64,000 bases of DNA, taken from the NCBI GenBank assembly GCA_048013815.1, contig CM106586.1, positions 22,878,001 to 22,942,000 of the forward strand, in the 5' to 3' direction. The notes beneath the pieces are model-generated. The model was not told the origin of the DNA. It did no database searches and was given only the letters and a program-made list of their open reading frames with translations. The DNA comes from Setoptus koraiensis. Its lineage: Eukaryota; Arthropoda. This document shows positions 1 through 13,700 of the stretch, piece by piece. Position 1 is the first letter of the stretch; each line of letters opens with the position of its first letter. The translations under genes and the position numbers were made by a program.

Positions 1-440
1 ACTGGGAGTGTGGAAATTTACATCTGGTTACTATTTGAACAGGGTTCCGATAAAAAGAGCGCTATATACTCTCGTTGGAATTGTCACACAACCTGCCGTC
101 TAATATGCATTATTTAGAATTGGTCATATGTCTTTATATGAAGTAATAATTGTCTATATAAACAGCATGATGATGCATGGATGTGCGCCAAATGTCCACT
201 CACAACACACATATCACAATCTCACAAGCCAAACAGCACACAACGCAAATCGAACAAGCTCACAGCTAATGCTGATTAACCACTCTTGATTCTGGAAATG
301 TTAGAGATTAACCTTTATGTATCCCTTATACGCATTGCTTAGACGCTCCGGTATATAAACGGAGCGCACACTTTAAATAAACCAGATTCTTGTGGGGGGG
401 TAAGGGAATGGGGGGGGGGGGGGGGAGTAGAAAAGATTGT

Positions 441-477
<37 letters not shown>

Positions 478-754
478 ATATAATAAAAAATATTATATTT
501 CAGGGGGGATCAGTAAAAGAATATAATAAATTTTTAAATAAATATGAGAATATTTAATTTAAGGGATTGGGGAGATTATGGATAGATATTATATATAATA
601 AAAAAAAATAGTTAATTATCTGAAATTTAATAAAGATTGGAGAGAAATTGTGTGAATATATATAGGGGGGGGGATATAATTATGTGGTAAGTAAGAAATA
701 GTAGGAAATTAGATGAATTGAAATGAAGGAAAATATAAAAAGTAAATAGATTGG
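1..754. other. Non-coding left edge with poly-G, C-depleted block
   Basis: No gene is recognised. Positions 1-390 are ordinary AT-rich sequence and include a short inverted repeat (gctccg ... cggagc) around a TATATAAA at about 347-366. From about 391 to 754 the strand has almost no C and carries two long G runs (about 410-425 and 440-476). This composition is unlike the rest of the window and abuts the first gap, so it is probably unreliable sequence. Confidence 0.6.
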
Positions 755-1254
755 NNNNNNNNNNNNNNNNNNNNNNNNNNNNNNNNNNNNNNNNNNNNNN
801 NNNNNNNNNNNNNNNNNNNNNNNNNNNNNNNNNNNNNNNNNNNNNNNNNNNNNNNNNNNNNNNNNNNNNNNNNNNNNNNNNNNNNNNNNNNNNNNNNNNN
901 NNNNNNNNNNNNNNNNNNNNNNNNNNNNNNNNNNNNNNNNNNNNNNNNNNNNNNNNNNNNNNNNNNNNNNNNNNNNNNNNNNNNNNNNNNNNNNNNNNNN
1001 NNNNNNNNNNNNNNNNNNNNNNNNNNNNNNNNNNNNNNNNNNNNNNNNNNNNNNNNNNNNNNNNNNNNNNNNNNNNNNNNNNNNNNNNNNNNNNNNNNNN
1101 NNNNNNNNNNNNNNNNNNNNNNNNNNNNNNNNNNNNNNNNNNNNNNNNNNNNNNNNNNNNNNNNNNNNNNNNNNNNNNNNNNNNNNNNNNNNNNNNNNNN
1201 NNNNNNNNNNNNNNNNNNNNNNNNNNNNNNNNNNNNNNNNNNNNNNNNNNNNNN
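755..1254. other. Assembly gap (exactly 500 N)
   Basis: Exactly 500 N, the same length as the gap at 18906-19405, so it is a placeholder of unknown true size. The first 86 or so codons of the PP2A catalytic subunit should lie in or before it. Confidence 0.99.
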
Positions 1255-1927
<673 letters not shown>

Positions 1928-1999
1928 ATTGAGTCGAAATTTTCAATTATCGCTACTAGGATTATTACTACCTTACAGAAAAGAAATTTAAACGAGATA

Positions 2000-2005
2000 A
2001 ATAAA
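2000..2005 (+). terminator. Candidate poly(A) signal of PP2A
   Basis: AATAAA 73 bases after the stop. A second AATAAA lies near 2243, so more than one 3' end is possible. Confidence 0.4.
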
Positions 2006-2273
2006 GCGGCACCACGATGGAGTAAGAAGTTATATATCATAAACGACAGTTTAAATCGAATAGGAGCATTGATTATCATTAAGTAACAAAAACAGCAAAA
2101 CAAAATAAAAACATGTTTCACCCCAAAACTAGTGGCAGAAAAATTTCAAAATTGTAGATTATACAACTCAAACACAACACAAATACGTATGTATTTATTA
2201 TAATATATATGTATATGTAAATGATGACTCGCATCCAACCCAAATAAAAGCTTACCATTAAGAAAAGAACTTC

Positions 2274-2723
2274 CTAATAGGCCACTCTTTTAATCAGTAG
2301 GTATATCTGTTTGTCTAATTCAAATCCGTGTAGATTGTTAGGATCCCCTTGTAGCCTCATCAATAGTCCACCAAATGAAGCAAAAGCGGCCAATCTTGTA
2401 GCATCGCTAGAGGCTTCGTCACCTTCTATCCTGTAAATTCTACCATTCATTATGTAATCAAAGTTATCAGCACGTGGTGATAATTGTAGCCTGGGTGTCC
2501 ACTCTGTATCATCGGTGTAAACATCCTCTGTTAAGGATGTGGTGATGGCCAATCGGAATTTCTCACCTAAACCTATGGGGTAGATTTGAGTGTTGAGATC
2601 TAATATGAGATCCATCTTGAAAGACTCACTCTCGCAATGGAATCTGCTAACCCGGTCGAATCGCTTGCCTTCTGGATCAATATCCTTCACATCAAAAATG
2701 TCCTCAAAAAGTAAAGTTGCCAT
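2274..2723 (-). CDS. POLR2H: DNA-directed RNA polymerase subunit RPABC3 (RPB8)
   Basis: Shared small subunit of nuclear RNA polymerases I, II and III. The 149-residue product matches the family length (150 in human) from [13 protein letters not shown] through [31 protein letters not shown] and [10 protein letters not shown] to LLIKRVAY, an OB-fold protein. The frame is open for 24 further codons upstream, but the Met at 2723 aligns with the family start and is preceded by a possible splice acceptor (atacag), so any 5' exon is probably non-coding. The product is somewhat diverged in the middle ([17 protein letters not shown]). The gene is convergent with PP2A. Confidence 0.95.
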   Translation of the reverse strand: MATLLFEDIFDVKDIDPEGKRFDRVSRFHCESESFKMDLILDLNTQIYPIGLGEKFRLAITTSLTEDVYTDDTEWTPRLQLSPRADNFDYIMNGRIYRIEGDEASSDATRLAAFASFGGLLMRLQGDPNNLHGFELDKQIYLLIKRVAY

Positions 2724-3872
2724 ACCGAACTGTATATGAGTTGGAAACTTTTTGGAATCGGTGGTGAAATCTGCAGTGTCTTGATGCCTGTCCAATGAAA
2801 TGCCCTGAACGCTGTCTTTGCAATTGCTTCTCGATCAATATACAGACTGTATAACAGAGAGGAGTCGTAGTGTGTATGTTGCAAAAATGCTGATTGGTAA
2901 AAAGCACAAAGTGTGCATTAGAAAGCTTTTGCGCATGGCACAGAGCGCGTGTACAATGGTTTCTATACTGAATCTTGCAGCTCACGGACAGTCATGACAT
3001 ATTCTGTGCTTGTGCTCAGCACCCTAATATTGTTCGGTGTGGGTCAAATTAAACTAAAAACAGCGCGCATTTCAAACAGGAAAAAGATGCCAGTGATCGA
3101 GGGAGGGGGGAGAGTCCATCTCGGCGGTGACCTCCCACCTTCTCGCCCTCCTTTGCAAACGGGGTTCTCCCCGCTGACTAATGAGGACCAACTATTTACG
3201 TTCACTTTAATTTTATGTGATTTGATTGATTTGATCTATACTGTATCTACATCGTCGCACCCATCAATTCATCTCTTTCTCGCTCAAAGTCAAAAAGTCC
3301 CTTCCCGTGAGGTCCCAATTTGCGAACGGTGAGGAGGACATATAGCTCTCCCTCGCAGCTTCCTATTTTTAATCTGGCAGGTCCTCATTACCTTTCTGAA
3401 AATCTGCAGTAAAAGCCGGGAAGTCCAAGCGCGGGAGAGGCCGTCTCCCCACATCACCCAATCACTAAAAGATGACGCATTGACCATGGATTATGTCGAG
3501 CTTCACCAATAACATGCGTGCACCGTCAGTCGGGTCACACAAGGTAGGCGTGTGAACCGTCTGTGCCCGCAGCGGCTGTGACCACGAATACGGGATGTTG
3601 CGAAGCTAAACTGACAGTTATTTTAGGCAGTGTAGATCATACTAATGAATTATGTGATATCAATTTGTACTTATTTATTTTTTTCTTTTTCTCAATTTTC
3701 AACAGTTTTTCGCTACATACACATCAATTTATTCACCACGGATTGGAGAACATACAGATTTTAAATACTAATTTATTTTGATTCAGCAAGCATACAACAA
3801 CATTGACCAGCACCCATAAATCAAAACTATCTACAACTAACTAACCATTCACGACACACATATATTCACATA
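2724..3872. other. Divergent intergenic region between RPB8 and Hakai
   Basis: About 1.15 kb separates two divergent genes and probably holds both promoters. It includes a G/C-richer stretch at 3090-3480. Open frames at 2949-3332 and 3563-3781 show no recognisable domain and are treated as chance. Confidence 0.5.
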
Positions 3873-4517
3873 ATGCACTTGTCTAGTTATTACTCTAATT
3901 GTAAGAGTACCAATACCTGGACAGAAAAAGTAAATTTAATTGGAGAGAAAGTACTCAAACCTAGGATAAATTTTTGTGAATATTGCAATAAACCCATTCT
4001 TGTTTATGGTCGGCTCATTCCGTGTAAACATGTGTTTTGTTATGGTTGTGCAAATCTTTGCATAGCGGCAGCAACAACCAACAACAACCAATCTACTCCA
4101 AACACTAATGTTAGCAACAACAATCCTAACCAAAACAATGAATCCACAAACAACGCATCCTCAAATCCTAACATCCCCAATCAAAACACATGTCATAGGT
4201 GCGGCGGAAAGGCTTTAAGAATTGAGAGGAATGCTCTTGGCTCAGTTTTTGTATGTCAAGTCACCAATTGTCGAAGGACCTATCTAAGTGCCAGAGATCT
4301 TCAAGCGCATGTTACTCACAGACACAATAAGAATAGTAATCACAACACTGGTAATAGGAATAACGGAACAGGCCTATCAGCAGCCATTTCATCATCGCCC
4401 TTCATCTCGACGTCCTCGTTGAATCATCTCAGAGAACGAGAGCGTGATAGTAAAGAATATCATCGGCAGTCCTTACAGAGAGCGGCTCAATGGGCCGAAG
4501 CCAGTTTTAACAAATAA
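3873..4517 (+). CDS. CBLL1: Hakai-like E3 ubiquitin ligase (CBLL1), RING interrupted by Asn-rich insert
   Basis: Homologue of Hakai, a RING-type E3 ligase that acts on tyrosine-phosphorylated E-cadherin and is also part of the m6A writer complex. The family block starts at [13 protein letters not shown], followed by the first RING half CEYC...[10 protein letters not shown] (about residues 31-54). The second half follows as [12 protein letters not shown], then the HYB-type C2H2 segment (CQVTNC ... LQAHVTHRH). Between the halves lie about 45 residues rich in Asn, Ser and Thr, absent from the Hakai proteins I recall. The product is 214 residues, short for the family, which often has a longer Pro-rich tail. 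The first Met is taken as start, but an upstream coding exon cannot be excluded. Confidence 0.85.
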   Translation: MHLSSYYSNCKSTNTWTEKVNLIGEKVLKPRINFCEYCNKPILVYGRLIPCKHVFCYGCANLCIAAATTNNNQSTPNTNVSNNNPNQNNESTNNASSNPNIPNQNTCHRCGGKALRIERNALGSVFVCQVTNCRRTYLSARDLQAHVTHRHNKNSNHNTGNRNNGTGLSAAISSSPFISTSSLNHLRERERDSKEYHRQSLQRAAQWAEASFNK

Positions 4518-4788
4518 TATCTATTTTGAAAAAATTATCAACTGAAATTAATCTCAATCACTTCAAATCAAATATAGATAAATTGAAAAGTATCCAAAGT
4601 GTATATTAGAGGCAGCATATATTAATAAATTATCTGTCATGAGATGTTTGGAATGAATCGAGCTTTAATATAATCTATCCATGAAGCACCCTAATCTTGA
4701 GGAGCGCATGGCCGAACCAATTCTAACATCAAACTGTGATCGGCTGATCGATTGATTTTCTCATTGTCTCGTTCTTCTTTTGTTCGTC
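4518..4788. other. Convergent spacer between Hakai and neurabin
   Basis: 271 bases between two stop codons on opposite strands; it must contain both 3' UTRs. No other feature is seen. Confidence 0.5.
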
Positions 4789-7700
4789 TTATGACAGTAG
4801 ACCTCTCTTCCAAGTTGGTTTACCGCCCGTGTTTTCTTTATTATTACTTCCGAGACTTCTCAAGGATTTTTCTTTTTGTTTCAACTTTTCCTTCTGACTC
4901 TCTCGTTGCTTCTTCTCTAGTATTTTCTTTTCTTTCTCAATTTCGGCCCTCATTTCTCTAATCTTCTTTTTAAGTAGATTTCTGTCATTTGAGTTGAGAA
5001 CACCCAAGCCTTTTAAGACAGTGCTATCTAGATTAATCAGAGACTGCCCATTGACGTTGCGGTCCTCAAATTTTGATATATATTGATCCAGTCCCAACGC
5101 GAGTAACCAAGTGCTGACTTGAGTGGTTGTCCATTCCGATACTAAACGCAATAAAATAATTAAAATAAGAAGCAAAGTTAGAAAAGAATAAACTTATAGG
5201 TATAGGGAATGAGAGGTATCGTCATATAATAGTTACCTGGCTTCTCATGCCACTCAACTGTTTCATATGGAACTTGAATATTGCTGACCGGAACGAAATT
5301 TGATGAGCTAGCCGAAGAAATTGGCAGATTGGATCGCTGTTGACTAAGTTGTGACTTAGAGCTTGATGCGCTAATTGTTAAGTTTGTATCACCCATAGGT
5401 AGATTACTACTTGTTGAGGCGCCCATAGGTCCTACAAAAGATAAACTATTGAGTGAAGCCGAGGAGGTATAGGAATTCACTGAATCTGGCGGAGATGGCT
5501 GGTGTAATGAGAGGCGATTATGAGCGATTTTAGATATATTTGAGCTGTTTATCATTATGGGCGCTTGGCTATGGCGATTGCTTGACTGTACAATGGACAC
5601 ATTTGTTTGTTGTTGTTGCTTTGTTGTTGGACAAATTGTCGAATCAATTTGACGTTGGTCATATTGGTTGTTACCATTTGATGCACTCATTGTTGAGGCT
5701 ATAGAGGACATCCGTTGGATCACATTAAATTTAGTTGGATTTTGTTGCAGTTGTGTTGTTGGGATGGCTGTGGTTGCATGTTGCAACAGATTATTTTGAC
5801 TATCAGTAGTGATCTGATGATGATCAGTTAATATATTATCACTTATTAGACTCAATGAAGTAGGTTCAAAGGAGTTTGAAATGACCTCATGATCATTATT
5901 ATTATTGTGTCCCAACCCATCACTAGTCAGTAGATTAATTGAATGATGATTCATATTATCATCAAGCTGACTCGTCATGATATGATGATCTGAGAGCCGA
6001 GATCCAGTTGGTTGTTGTTGCATTGCCATGTCCTCCATTCCTACCATAGTTGAGCAACTTGTTGTACCCTGAAGTGATTTGGCCGTCTGGTCGAACACGT
6101 CAGGAATATTGATATGCTGTCTGAGTATATTTAGAACACGTTGTCGTATCTCAGGATTTCCTGTTTTTTTATTATAATCGCTTAGAACGGCTCTCAGGCA
6201 GCTTTGTGCCCCAAACGAAGTGTTCGTTTCGGCGACGGATTGATATGGATTATTTGGTGTGGCTATAGGTGTTCGATTCGCACCTGAATTTGATTTATTC
6301 TGTTCCATTTGTTCTAGTTTTGAGCTAAGAGAAGCAACAAAAGAGCTCAGTTCATTTTCTATTTCGTCAATTTTTTGTTGATAAATCTGTTCGCGTCGAC
6401 TAAAACTTTGTTCTCTCAACTGCATCTCTTTAATAATCTTCTTCGCCCGGTGATATTTCTTTTCCAAGAGTTGACTTGAATCTTTAAATTCATTCAATTT
6501 GGCAACATGCTGATCTGACTCGTCTTTAATCGCTTGCATACGTTGACCTAGATTAGCTATTTCCTCTTTATTAGCGCTTATTGTTTCGTCCATAGATTTT
6601 ATTTGGATTGCATGATCACTTTTTGCGCAATCAAGATCTTTAACTACTTGATAGTACTGTCCTTGGAGGTCGCGCATATTCTGTTCGAGAATTTGCTTCA
6701 TTTTGGCCTCCTGCTCTAGGAACTCAATTCGAAGCTTCCTGGAATCATCTTCAGACATAACGTGAGGTTGTTGTAGTCGCTGATGTTGTTGGTCATCCTC
6801 ATTAGATTGCTTATCAAAACCTATAAGATTTTTCGTACAGGGGAAGAACATGGACATTATTGGTGATTAGAAAATCAAGAAACTCATGAGAGTGGGTAGA
6901 GGCACAGTAATAAGCAAGCAATTGTGCAGATTAGTTCAGAGCAATTTTTTTATTCAAGATCAAGTTCGAAAAAGATGTAGAGGATAGACTAAAGATAGAC
7001 AGTTCTAGGTGAATGAATAATGAACGCCCCCACTAATTCAGTTGTTCTGTCAGTTGATTTTGTTACAGATGACGATCATGGGAAACGATGGTTTCGTTAG
7101 AGGCTTAGTATATGTTTCGTATCACACGATAGGCAGGGCCAGTTTCAGGGAGAGAAAAAACACAATATGAGGATAGCAAATGGAATAGAACGATCTACAT
7201 AGAAGTAGTTTGGACGTTATCAAACTCAAGCTATTCCACTATCAGATACACCTAAACTTGAGGTCGCGTCGTATGTGATGCGACATATAGATGAGAGATG
7301 GACCATTTCCGATATACATGTAAACATCGACATAAAAACAGGAGTAAGATTGATACATTTACTAGACTTCGGAAAGTATTTTATGATTGATGCAACTGAG
7401 TTGTCGAGATTGGGTTAGCATAGTTGATTCATCTGTGAATCTGAGATGCAGCAAATGAAGTATAGTCGAAGGACATGACAGCATAAATTGCACCATGGCC
7501 ACCGATGATGACAACAATCGGTGGCATTGTAGAATGCAAATTATATTCACTTCAACTAGACAGTTTCCAACTCTTATGGTCATAATGTCCATCGATGTTG
7601 TTGTACAATTGACTCAAGACAGACTAAAAATAGAGTGTCAGAATTACCGCTTTAGAGCACAATAGTCCTCCACGCGCATCTGATACAACGCCTCCACTAA

Positions 7701-10700
7701 TTTGAGTCACAATTTGGTCTAATCAGTAAAGTGACTTGCTGAGGGAGTCAATCAAAACAATAGTTGTTAATACACTTTCACCCATCTACTGAATCTATTC
7801 TTGACTGATAACAAAGATAACAATATCAACACTTTGCGTGTGTCCAATCTATCTTGGTACCACTGTAACGAAATGAGGATACCCACTAATAAAGGTCAAT
7901 ATGTGAGCGTGATCAAAAACAAAAAGATGTAGCTCGCTAGAGAACACACAGCAAACAAGTGTCTCTTGTATTTAGAATAATTGTGCGTGTGTGTGTAATA
8001 AGGGTAGTGCCAAGTTTAGATTGAGCAACGACAACTGTTAAACAAATTTTCTTTACACTTATTGCAGATGCACTTGTTGCTTTCATTAGGAACACCACCA
8101 CCACCACTACCATCATCAACAACAAACAAACAAACAGACAAATCGGGCCAACTGACTGGCTTGTTCAACTAGAGCTCGACTCAAAAGAGATAGTAATCTG
8201 CGATCATTCGGAAAGTTGTGGCCGCCCACGTATTGTAGGCGGCAAGTAGCAACAACTTCTTTCAACCTCTCTGTTCTGGCAGCTTGGCAGAGTTTAGATC
8301 GTGGTCGGTGTTAGTAGTACGTAGTGTGGTAGTTAATATTATCATAAAATTGACTGAGTATTATAACTAGTAGACTTAAACTATTAACTGCTTAACCCAT
8401 TCTCTCTGTCATCCTTTTAAGGAGACGCAGATGACTAAGACATGAACGATTAGGGTAGAGAAAAAAATGTGATATCATGCTTAAATTCAATAACTGTCTA
8501 AAAGAGAAAGTTTTTGCTTTTTAGCAAACACAACGAATGTTCAACCGAACGAGCTGGTCTAAGTCTACGGTCTAGTCATAACAACATATGTTCAATGTGT
8601 GAGTTTCTTAACTGCGCGATCTTGAAAACCACACTATTCACCCCAGTAGCGAGTGGTAATAATTAGTTAGAATTGTTGCTGAACAAATAAGCACCAATTC
8701 GAAAGAAGTTTGAGTTCAACAAAAATGTCTGCCTGCCTCCTTTGTAGGAGAAGTCAATCAAAACCGCAATCTCTTCTACCTCTTGTATCTCTTTCAATGT
8801 TCCTCATCTCTTGAAACAATTTCGGCCATTCATTTCTCTCATCTAATCTGTTTAGTATTCAAAATAATTGTCGTTCGAAGCTGAGAATGAAAAAATCATT
8901 GCAAATACCTCAATAATACACACAGATGTGACACAAAGTAGATGGTCATCAATGTATGCATTGTGTGCAATCCAAAATGAAAAACATCTATAAAGAATCA
9001 GTTCTCATTAACAATAGTAAATCAGAACCTCATAGAACAAGTTGTAATTAATCATCAACTCACACGATTAGTAAAGATAGGGATGCCAAATTGCACAGCA
9101 AATTCCTTAGAAAAAAATGCAACCACCCCATGATATGTTTCGAGACCATCAGAGAGAACATGCCGATAAATCACAGTTCGATCGAGATTCACACACAATA
9201 GCTCAAAAGCAAAAAGTTTCAAAAATTGCCAAAACATGTTTACTAGCCGATAAGACTACGAAGACTGAGAAGATGGTAAGTGGTACTAGTGAATCGGAAT
9301 CGATCCCTAATCACTAAAACATTTCGTGTGTATCGCGTATGCAAATATATTAATCATGAAGTTCTATCTTTTTTTTTGCACTAAATTTATAAACAAAACA
9401 ACAATCTCTAGCAGCCTTCCGATCTCGTTTCTCACAACACTCACAAAGAGGCCCTGTTGAGATGGGCACAAACAACCACTGAAGGATACTTCGACGTAAA
9501 AGTGACCAACATGACCTCTAGCTGGAGAGATGGTCTTGCGTTCAATTCAATCATTCATCGCAACAGACCTGACCTGATTGACTACCGAGCTTGCCGAAAT
9601 CATACGGCTAGAGAAAATCTAGAGAGTGCTTTTCATGTAGCTCAACACCAACTGGGTATTAAACGCCTTTTAGAGCCTCAAGATGTTGATTTGTCTCGAC
9701 CAGACGAGAAATCAATGATTGCCTACTTGGGTCAACTTTATCGACTCTTTCCAAAGCCACCATCATCAACATCGTGTAACAGTCTATTATTAGATGATAA
9801 CGATGATGGAAAAATCAAGCGTATCGGTGAATCCAACAAAAAGCACACTGCTAGTCGATTATTAAATTGCATCAAGGAGTCAACAGTTAAACTTGATACA
9901 ACAAACAGATTGATAGTCACGATAAGTAAATCGCTACAACCGATTTGCATGCTGTTAGCATTACTTTTTCTAACGATAACTCCGTGTGCAGTAACGGCCA
10001 TTGATCAAATCAATTCAACAGCGCCCAGCTCTCCCGATGCCAACAACAACAGACTTAGCTTAGAGGATGCCGTTAACTTGCCAACAATTCATACAATCAA
10101 TAACAACAACAACAATAGTCCTATTGATACAACGAATTCAACTAGCATAGACGCCATTGTTAATTCGGCTTTTGACGACGTTAACACAACCACCAACAGC
10201 AACGATAAAAATAACACTAATAATAACAATGATGTTCCATCATACTTGACTCCATTTGCTGGACTAAGCCCAATGAACACGGGAATTAATTCAGATATAC
10301 CTCCGCCTGAGGATAAGCAAAGAACTCTGGAAGTTGTTAGACAGGCGCACCAAAACCTATTAGAGCCAGTGATAAAGACAAACAAGTCCAGCTCCTTCCT
10401 ATCTTGTGAAACAGGCGAAATGATAGTTAAAATAAATTTCACTGAACCATTCCGTGGAGTAGCCTATGCAGATTATGATCGTTCATCGCCATGCAAATTT
10501 TTCGGCGATGGCGGCGACTATTATGAGTTACGTTTACCTTTGAAAGGCTGCGGAACTAAACAAGAAGCGCCAAGATTGTTTTTAAATAACATTATAGTTA
10601 GATATCATCGTCTGTTAGAGCTGGAAGAGGACGAAATCAAAACAATTGTGTGCCGTTATCCACCACCCCAGGCACCGCCACCACCCCCTCCACCGGTGGG

Positions 10701-13700
10701 TCCACCCGAGAGAATGTAAGTGTTTATGCATGGCAATGCAGCCTGTTTCAGGTGAATTCAACATGCTATTCAGCATTCGACAATTACAAACAATAGAATG
10801 ATTCAATGCTAGTTGATAAATTAGTTGATTAGCATCATCATGAAGAGAGCCTGTTCCGAGTGAAGCAGCAACAATTAGTTCGCATGACTTAATGATCCAG
10901 ATGTCAATTCTTTCTTTAGGTGACTTGATGCACCACAAGTTGCATCTAAACTTGATATTATCGAGAGTCTAAGATCAAGATAATGTGAAAAAGATTGTGA
11001 GTGATCCATGTGAGCTATGCGTGTTCTAGTAGCGTGATAGTTCTATGATCTCATCATTTGGTATATTTGTTTGCCATTTGCATTTTCTGTCTGTAGATTA
11101 GCACGACTGACCATAGGTGTAGATTAGTATTCTCCTCAAATGGCCTATTGAATATGGGATCAGTCATTGGCTCGAGTCTATGTCACTCCACTAAGTTTTT
11201 TGATGATGATCAGAAGATTGCGAGCATAGATTCTTTCGCTGAATCGTATGTAAATAGGCAAACATGTATCCTAGATAGGACATATGATGATAATCTGTTG
11301 ATGATGCTTGGCTGTTTGCACCGAGCATGTAATCACATTGTTATGTGGCTAACAACAAGTTACCACTCAAATAGGACAAAAAAGTTTACTATTCTCGAGA
11401 TCCCATATAAGCTTGACCGCCGATGGTGCGTAGAAGAAAGTGGAAACAAGATCATCAACTTGAATGATTACCATCATTGTCCCCCGGACGCGTTTGACAT
11501 AATCATGACTAGACACGATTGGTGTGTGAGTAAAACCGCTGATATAGTTGGCAAGATTCTAACATTCACATTACTCTCACACTTGTCAGTCATTCAGAGT
11601 CTCCTAGTTTTCTAGGAGAATGATATTAACTTGATAATTGTCCATGTTAAACGCAGACAAGTTTAGGAAGCTGGCATCGCGGTCTCCTCTAAATTATGAG
11701 TTCATTATGAAGAGGGCGAGCTTGACCATTGACCAGATGGAGTTAACTTGAATTGTAGGAGTTAACAACAATTAACGTATATTTAATTGTATCCCACTTA
11801 GTTTGATGATAATCACTGCATAGGGACAATCATGAGTTAACAACAACTGCCTTCAGTGCAGTCTCATGAAATTGCTTAGAATAATAATTATATCTGCTAA
11901 TTTCAATTTTCTTCCTATTCTATGATGACAGTATTGATGCACCACCTGAGCCGGCCAAATTAACACAGTATGAACCGTTGGTCATTATTGCGGGCCTGCT
12001 ATTTTTCACTCTCATGATGCTGGGACTGGGCACGGGCTCCTATCTGGTTAAGAGGCGTAATATCAAACCTGTACACACTCCATTGCCACCGCCTCCATTA
12101 ATGGGCCAAACTGATCATGAGACCTATCTGGACAATCAATCGATAATAACCACTCAAGATATTGACATTATAAACAAAAACACTCTATTCTATGCTCAAC
12201 CTCATCTTGATACTCAATACTTGGATGAAACATTCGTGACTACAACTCATGAAATAGACACTCATGATGATATTACACATCACACTGATACAAAGTATTT
12301 TAGACCATTAGATGTGGGCACACAAGATTTAGAAGACACTTATATCACGAATCACGAAGAAACAACTACAAAAGATGTAAACACTTTGACAAAGTTGACA
12401 CCTATGCCCAAATATTTGGTCAAAAACATTGAAGACACATTTATAACAAAGGTGGACGAGATAGACGAAACAGAGCACTTTAGTACTTTGCACAGGAAAA
12501 AAATTAAAAAACAACAGCCACAGCAAGTTACCTTAAGCAGAACTATGGTAGATGAAACAAAGAGAATAACGGATGATATTACAACTCTTAGTGATACAAT
12601 AACAAGACTAGAGAATATACCCAAACCTATAAAACCTGTATTAACAACTACCGATCAATTTAAACATTTACAAACTATTGTAGATATATTCAAGGAAACT
12701 CACTCTACTGAAGAAACAACAACAACAACTTTTGAACAATCTAGTAGTAGTAATTATGATTCTAGTGTTACAAGAAATAATGTAACTGATGGTCTGAGAA
12801 AGAGATTTGGGCCAAAAATAAGCAGAATGCCCCATTACGATAGAACAACATTGCGTACCCTTTTGATAGAAGATGAAGCATTTAGGTCGCTAGTTATGGA
12901 GACTAGCGATGATCATACTTTAATACCCAGCATCAGACAAAATCCAGATTACACCAATAAATTGACAATAGACACATGGAATCTATTTGAGGAGATAATT
13001 GAGGAGACCTGCTATACACTTAAACATTATCGCCATCATGATACCAGGCTGGAGGAAATGACTTATCACGAGGAGTCCAAAGCTCAAATCTACGAGCGAA
13101 TTGGACAGCAGCAACATTATTATAATTATGATCATGTCAAACAACTACCACCATATGATCATGTCGCAGATCCGGATTTTGATTCGAGAACTTATACCAA
13201 ATCAAGTGGTGAGTCCGAGTCACGCGAAAGCTTATCTCCAGAGCCGTTGAGAAGAATAAAAGGAAGACGTGAAGAGCGACCGACTTATACTTCGTCATCT
13301 AGTGTGCTGAAATACGAACAGCAAAATATTGATAGATTCAAGAAACCTAGCGCCTCGATACCCTCGTTACTTTCAGATCCTGACTTTCAGCCACAAACAT
13401 TTGATGGCGATAACAGTGATGAAGCCTCTATTCCAGACTATGGTGATAATTTGTTTGATGAACCGGCATCATTAAATTCAATTGTGCAGCACCACCAGCC
13501 AACATCGAAAGAAATGTACAGTTATCGCAACAAGGCGTATGTGAATGAAGAGCGACAATATATGGCATCGCCAACAACATCTCACAATAATCATAATGGA
13601 TCAGATAATTATTCTTCTAGACATAAAAGCTCCCATGAATTTCGTGATGAATCACTCGAGCCTACGTTTAGACATCATGCTGATGATAGAGACATCACAA

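Noticed and set aside
1-390. TATATAAA, a short inverted repeat and AATAAA close together, reminiscent of an LTR or promoter
   Set aside because: No second copy, no terminal dinucleotides or flanking duplication and no coding part are visible, and the neighbouring sequence is unreliable.
11148-11615. 155-codon plus-strand open frame inside CH-ZP intron 2
   Set aside because: No recognisable domain; canonical splice sites in correct phase flank the whole interval. A frame this long can arise by chance in a window of this size.
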